NCBI GenBank assembly: GCA_034440635.1
Contig: JAOTON010001669.1
Span: 1,431,501-1,495,500, forward strand
Origin: Lepas anatifera
Lineage: Eukaryota > Arthropoda > Thecostraca > Lepadidae
DNA: 64,000 nucleotides
Direction of reading: 5' to 3'
This document shows positions 61,437-64,000 of the stretch, one piece after another (position 1 is the stretch's first letter; each line of letters starts with the position of its first letter). Made by a program: the position numbers and the translations under genes. The notes under the pieces are model-generated. The model did no database searches, was not told the origin of the DNA, and saw only the letters and a program-made list of their open reading frames with translations.

Positions 61437-62358
61437 TTAACACCCGCACTGGAGGGGGTCTGGCACTAACGCGCACTGGAAGGGGGCCTGGTAGGCCCCC
61501 TAAGATCTCGGAAACTAAGAGCCATAAAAAACGAAATTTCAGAGGTAGATGGGGGTTATGGTGATCTACATCATCACCAATTTTTATTGACCTAGGTCAG
61601 TATCTTCAAGGTCAAACGAGGCCATAAAGGTCAAAGCTTGGCCATGCTGGGGACCGACCGGTAAATGCCGTGATTATGCGGGAAATTGGCGGGAATAAGC
61701 TAAAGGCGGACTAGGGTCATATGGAGAAGGTCTCAAAGAGCTTTCCCTTCAATTTTGGTGTCAAGGTCATTCAAGGTCATTGACCTGTAAGGTCACAATA
61801 TAGTATACTACTTATAATGTACACTTCGACCAACACTATAGCCACTGTTCGGCGGGAAATGAGGATTTACCTTTGCAAATGGCCTTTGACCTTGCCCTTT
61901 GACCTTGACCTTGGTATTGGGGTACCTTATTGATGACGTCATAGCGTAATGTACGTCAGACCGGGTAACGTCATTTGACGGAAAGCACTAGGGTCAGTGA
62001 CCTTGAAAGTGCCGATATGACCTTGACCTGTGACCTTTGACCTTGACCTTGACCTTCATGTGAGGTGACCTTGACATATAATCCCGGTTATATGGTGTTG
62101 AGACTTCACCACTCGGTCTCCAATGCAAGCTAACTGGTCCGACCGCGCGATTACGGCGATCTCAAAATACAGGTCTGACTTTAAAAGCCTATAAGTCAAG
62201 AAATTTTCGACCGATTTTCAAAAAAATTCCACCAATCGACGCGCTATTAAATTTTGTATAATGTGACAAAGTATCATGTTTCGGCTACGAGCGGTTCTCC
62301 CGTCACCTTGGAAAAACAGGTGGGGGCCTCCGAAGCCCCCCTCCAGTGCGCGTCTTAG
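61437..62358 (+). mobile_element. TTAA-type DNA element, family D, with dense TGACCT array
   Basis: TTAACACCCGCACTGGAGGG (61437) and CCCCCCTCCAGTGCGCGTCTTA (end near 62358) are inverted ends; a second CGCGCACTGGAAGGGGG follows the left end. It sits inside the LINE. The interior has TGACCT units at 62031, 62038, 62044 and 62050, the first pair with one-base spacing. It has no long frame. Confidence 0.75.
62031..62055 (-). promoter_or_regulatory. four nuclear-receptor-type half-sites in 25 bases
   Basis: On the minus strand AGGTCA occurs four times with gaps of 0, 0 and 1 base. The 1-base pair is a perfect DR1 (AGGTCA-A-AGGTCA), and TCAAGGTCA matches the monomer site of the FTZ-F1/SF-1/ERR type. 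It lies in a transposon and no nearby gene is known, so function is inferred only from the motif. Confidence 0.4.
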
Positions 62359-63294
62359 GGACAGACCGAACGTTCCCGAAATAAGCTGCAAGAATGGGGC
62401 CTGTCTGCAATCGTCCCGCCGTTCGGCCAGTCTGAAACGACCGCATCAGCACGCCCTTCTATCGCCGCATCAGCCTATGTTCTCTTTGCCAAAAGTAAAA
62501 TGTATATGTTCCGAAAAAGTCAATTTCGTGTCAAGCCATACCCCAAGATCGCGTACTTTTTCAACGTGTTCCAAAATAGTATCATTTATTTTATATGCAG
62601 CCAGTATATGGTTATTTTTTAGCGTCATTCTAAAGGTTTGAAATTTTGGAGGGTTTAGGGCAGTCCCCGAAACGTTGTATTAGCATTTTTTTAATTTTTA
62701 CATCAGAAGTTTATGGTTGACACTCTGGAACGCTGCAGAATAGTCAGTGTCATGTCTGTTTGGTGACCAGTGGAAATGGATTCCCACGCTGTTTTAGAAG
62801 AGTTTCCAAATAAGTGTCGCAAGATCGACGTGGGACAAATCCGTGTTGTTTTTGAGTGAATACAGAGCGATTACGTTTTGATTACTATTGTGAGTCGATT
62901 GATATACATGCTGACTATTCTAGGTTGGATAGAGAGCTTGACCTGGCCTTAGGTCAGGTCATTTTATGTTTTTACCTAGTATAGTCCTATTATATATCAT
63001 TCGATTTTCCATAACGAGAAGAAGCAAATGGAGCCTAAAAAACATTTCTACTCCACTGTCAGACGCTAGAGCCTGGAAAATTTTCTGTAACATGCCACCT
63101 TCACTGACCTGTCATTACCTCAATATTGACCTGAGACGAAAAGTGACCTTTGCATTTTGTTCATGAATTTGTATGAGCTATCCAGCAGCTTTCGCGTTTT
63201 TTGGTTATCCCGCATATGAGCTGAGTTCGAGGGGGGTTTGAACACACCCAACTGGGGCAAAGGAGGCTCGGAGGCCCACCGGGACGGGTGTTAA

Positions 63295-63688
63295 GCTGAT
63301 CTGGGACCCTGAGCTGATCCGAGGTGCTATGAGTCAATCTGAGCTTCCTGAGCTTTTCGAGGGCCCCTGAACTACCACCTGATTCCCTATGAGCTAGCTT
63401 GGGCCCTTGAGCTAATCTGAGGGCCCCTGAGTTGGTTTGGGCCCCTGAACTGTTATATGGTGCCTGAGCTGAGCTGGGAGCCGTGTGCTTGAGAGGGGCC
63501 ACTGGAGCTGGAGCTGGTCTAACATCCTGCATCAGCCGACCTGGGGGCCTCTGAGCTGAGCTGGACCCCAAAAGCTAATATGGGCCCCTGAGATAATTTG
63601 GGAACCCCTGTGCTGAATTAGGGGCTTCTGAGGTTGTTTGAGGACCCCTGTACAGTTAAAGGGCCCTGGGCTAAGCTGGGGCTATATG
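63295..63688 (+). repeat. degenerate GAGCTG/GGGCCC minisatellite
   Basis: Units such as CTGAGCTGATC and GGGCCCCTGAACTG as at 7.4-8.3 kb. It directly follows a TTAA element end (63294) and runs to the MITE at 63689. Confidence 0.6.
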
Positions 63689-63970
63689 CAGGGGCGTAGC
63701 CAAGGGGGGGGGCGGCAGGGACAGCCGCCCCCCCAAGGGCCCGAATGGCCGCCTGAGGACACGGGCCGGGCTAAGCGTGGCTCGCCCGCACTATGCTCTG
63801 TGGCCAAATTTGAAATGTCATACCAGAGAGGGCCCTCTTAAGCCCTCTTCAGCACTATTCTGTAAAAATCAGGGCCCTTTTTACCCATCAGGGCCCTTTT
63901 AGCACTGTCGCAGTGGCCCTTTTCGGGGCGACGGCCCCCCCGCCTGAGCAAAATCCTGGCTACGCCTCTG
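63689..63970. mobile_element. hAT-type MITE (CAGGGGCGTAGCCA family), second copy
   Basis: The ends are CAGGGGCGTAGCCAAGG and CCTGGCTACGCCTCTG. The flanks GCTATATG (63681-63688) and GCTATGTG (63971-63978) match at 7 of 8 sites. Its interior is the reverse orientation of 11159-11443 (CATCAGGGCCCTTTT, GGCCAAATTTGAAATGTCA). Confidence 0.85.
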
Positions 63971-64000
63971 GCTATGTGCTTGAATAATTGGCAATCTTGA

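Larger units (their letters stand above)
60797..62876 (-). mobile_element. LINE fragment split by a TTAA element
   Basis: On the minus strand, about 62640-62470 reads K-V-R-D-L-G-V-W-L-D-T-K-L-T-F-S-E-H-I. After the inserted element, 61440-61090 reads Y-G-C-I-I-W-G-G-A-A-P-S-H-L-E-R-I-E. It continues through D-S-A-F-L-L-G-C-F-P-L-H-V and Q-R-R-T-R-G to K-R-G-L-F-T, with frame breaks. These are the thumb and C-terminal tail of a LINE reverse transcriptase. The tail sequence ends at about 60797 (AATAAACAATAAACAAT on minus). Confidence 0.75.
60113..63294 (+). mobile_element. AGGTCA-rich DNA element, family C, interrupted by a LINE
   Basis: The left part to about 60796 follows the family order (CTCAGGCCAGGTCACCAGTG, CAAGTGACCTCACCTCC, TCATCTGGGGCTTAAGCAGG). 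It resumes at about 62877 with TACTATTGTGAGTCGATTGA and ends CCACCGGGACGGGTGTTAA at 63294. The exact left end is uncertain; the region 60113-60225 is also found at 8380-8475 without the rest. Confidence 0.65.

Overview
This is a repeat-laden stretch of animal nuclear DNA with one recognisable intact gene. The gene is SRP54, the 54 kDa GTPase subunit of the signal recognition particle. It lies on the + strand from 17003 to 33931 in nine coding exons, all with GT-AG introns and a continuous frame of 501 codons plus stop. Introns, SINEs, LINEs, hAT-type MITEs and a Ty3-type integrase remnant all point to a metazoan. The SRP54 exon 7/8 junction reads M-S-D-G-E-L-D, closer to the arthropod form as I remember it than to the vertebrate M-N-D-Q-E-L-D. 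I infer an arthropod or other invertebrate, without certainty.

Layout. 1-5.2 kb: several TTAA-ended DNA elements rich in AGGTCA/TGACCT half-sites. One has been invaded in series by a LINE, an hAT MITE and a second LINE. 5.2-8.4 kb: SINE remnants and a degenerate GAGCTG/GGGCCC minisatellite with another TTAA element inside. 9.3-11 kb: two diverged, inverted copies of an unidentified pseudogene, one broken by SINEs. 11.1-13.4 kb: a MITE with an exact 8-bp target duplication, a 112-bp tandem array and an integrase C-terminal remnant. 13.8-16.5 kb: a broken THAP domain, an interspersed repeat shared with SRP54 intron 1, and a stray copy of the SRP54 exon 1/intron 1 junction. 16.7-33.9 kb: SRP54.

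SRP54 introns hold most of the unusual structure. Tandem arrays abut the exons in introns 3, 4, 5 and 7. Intron 4 opens with about 1.2 kb of CT/GTCTCT repeats directly at the donor site. It also carries a 3.2-kb fold-back with arms of about 620-830 bp. Intron 7 ends in an array of eleven extra copies of the exon 8 acceptor, each followed by an in-frame TGA.

33.9-45.8 kb has no gene I can support: MITEs, microsatellites, a third large TTAA element and unassigned sequence. 45.8-53.2 kb is a single 7.35-kb hAT-type element bounded by the exact 8-bp duplication GCTAAAGC. It contains a GGCGCC-rich satellite and nested insertions, including another MITE that holds a LINE reverse-transcriptase fragment. 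A 680-bp relative sits at 56.4-57.1 kb. 53.2-64 kb is more TTAA elements, a SINE, LINE remnants, hammerhead-like motifs and minisatellite.

Apart from SRP54, no coding sequence here looks functional. All calls come from reading the sequence; similarities between copies were judged by eye, and no database search was possible.
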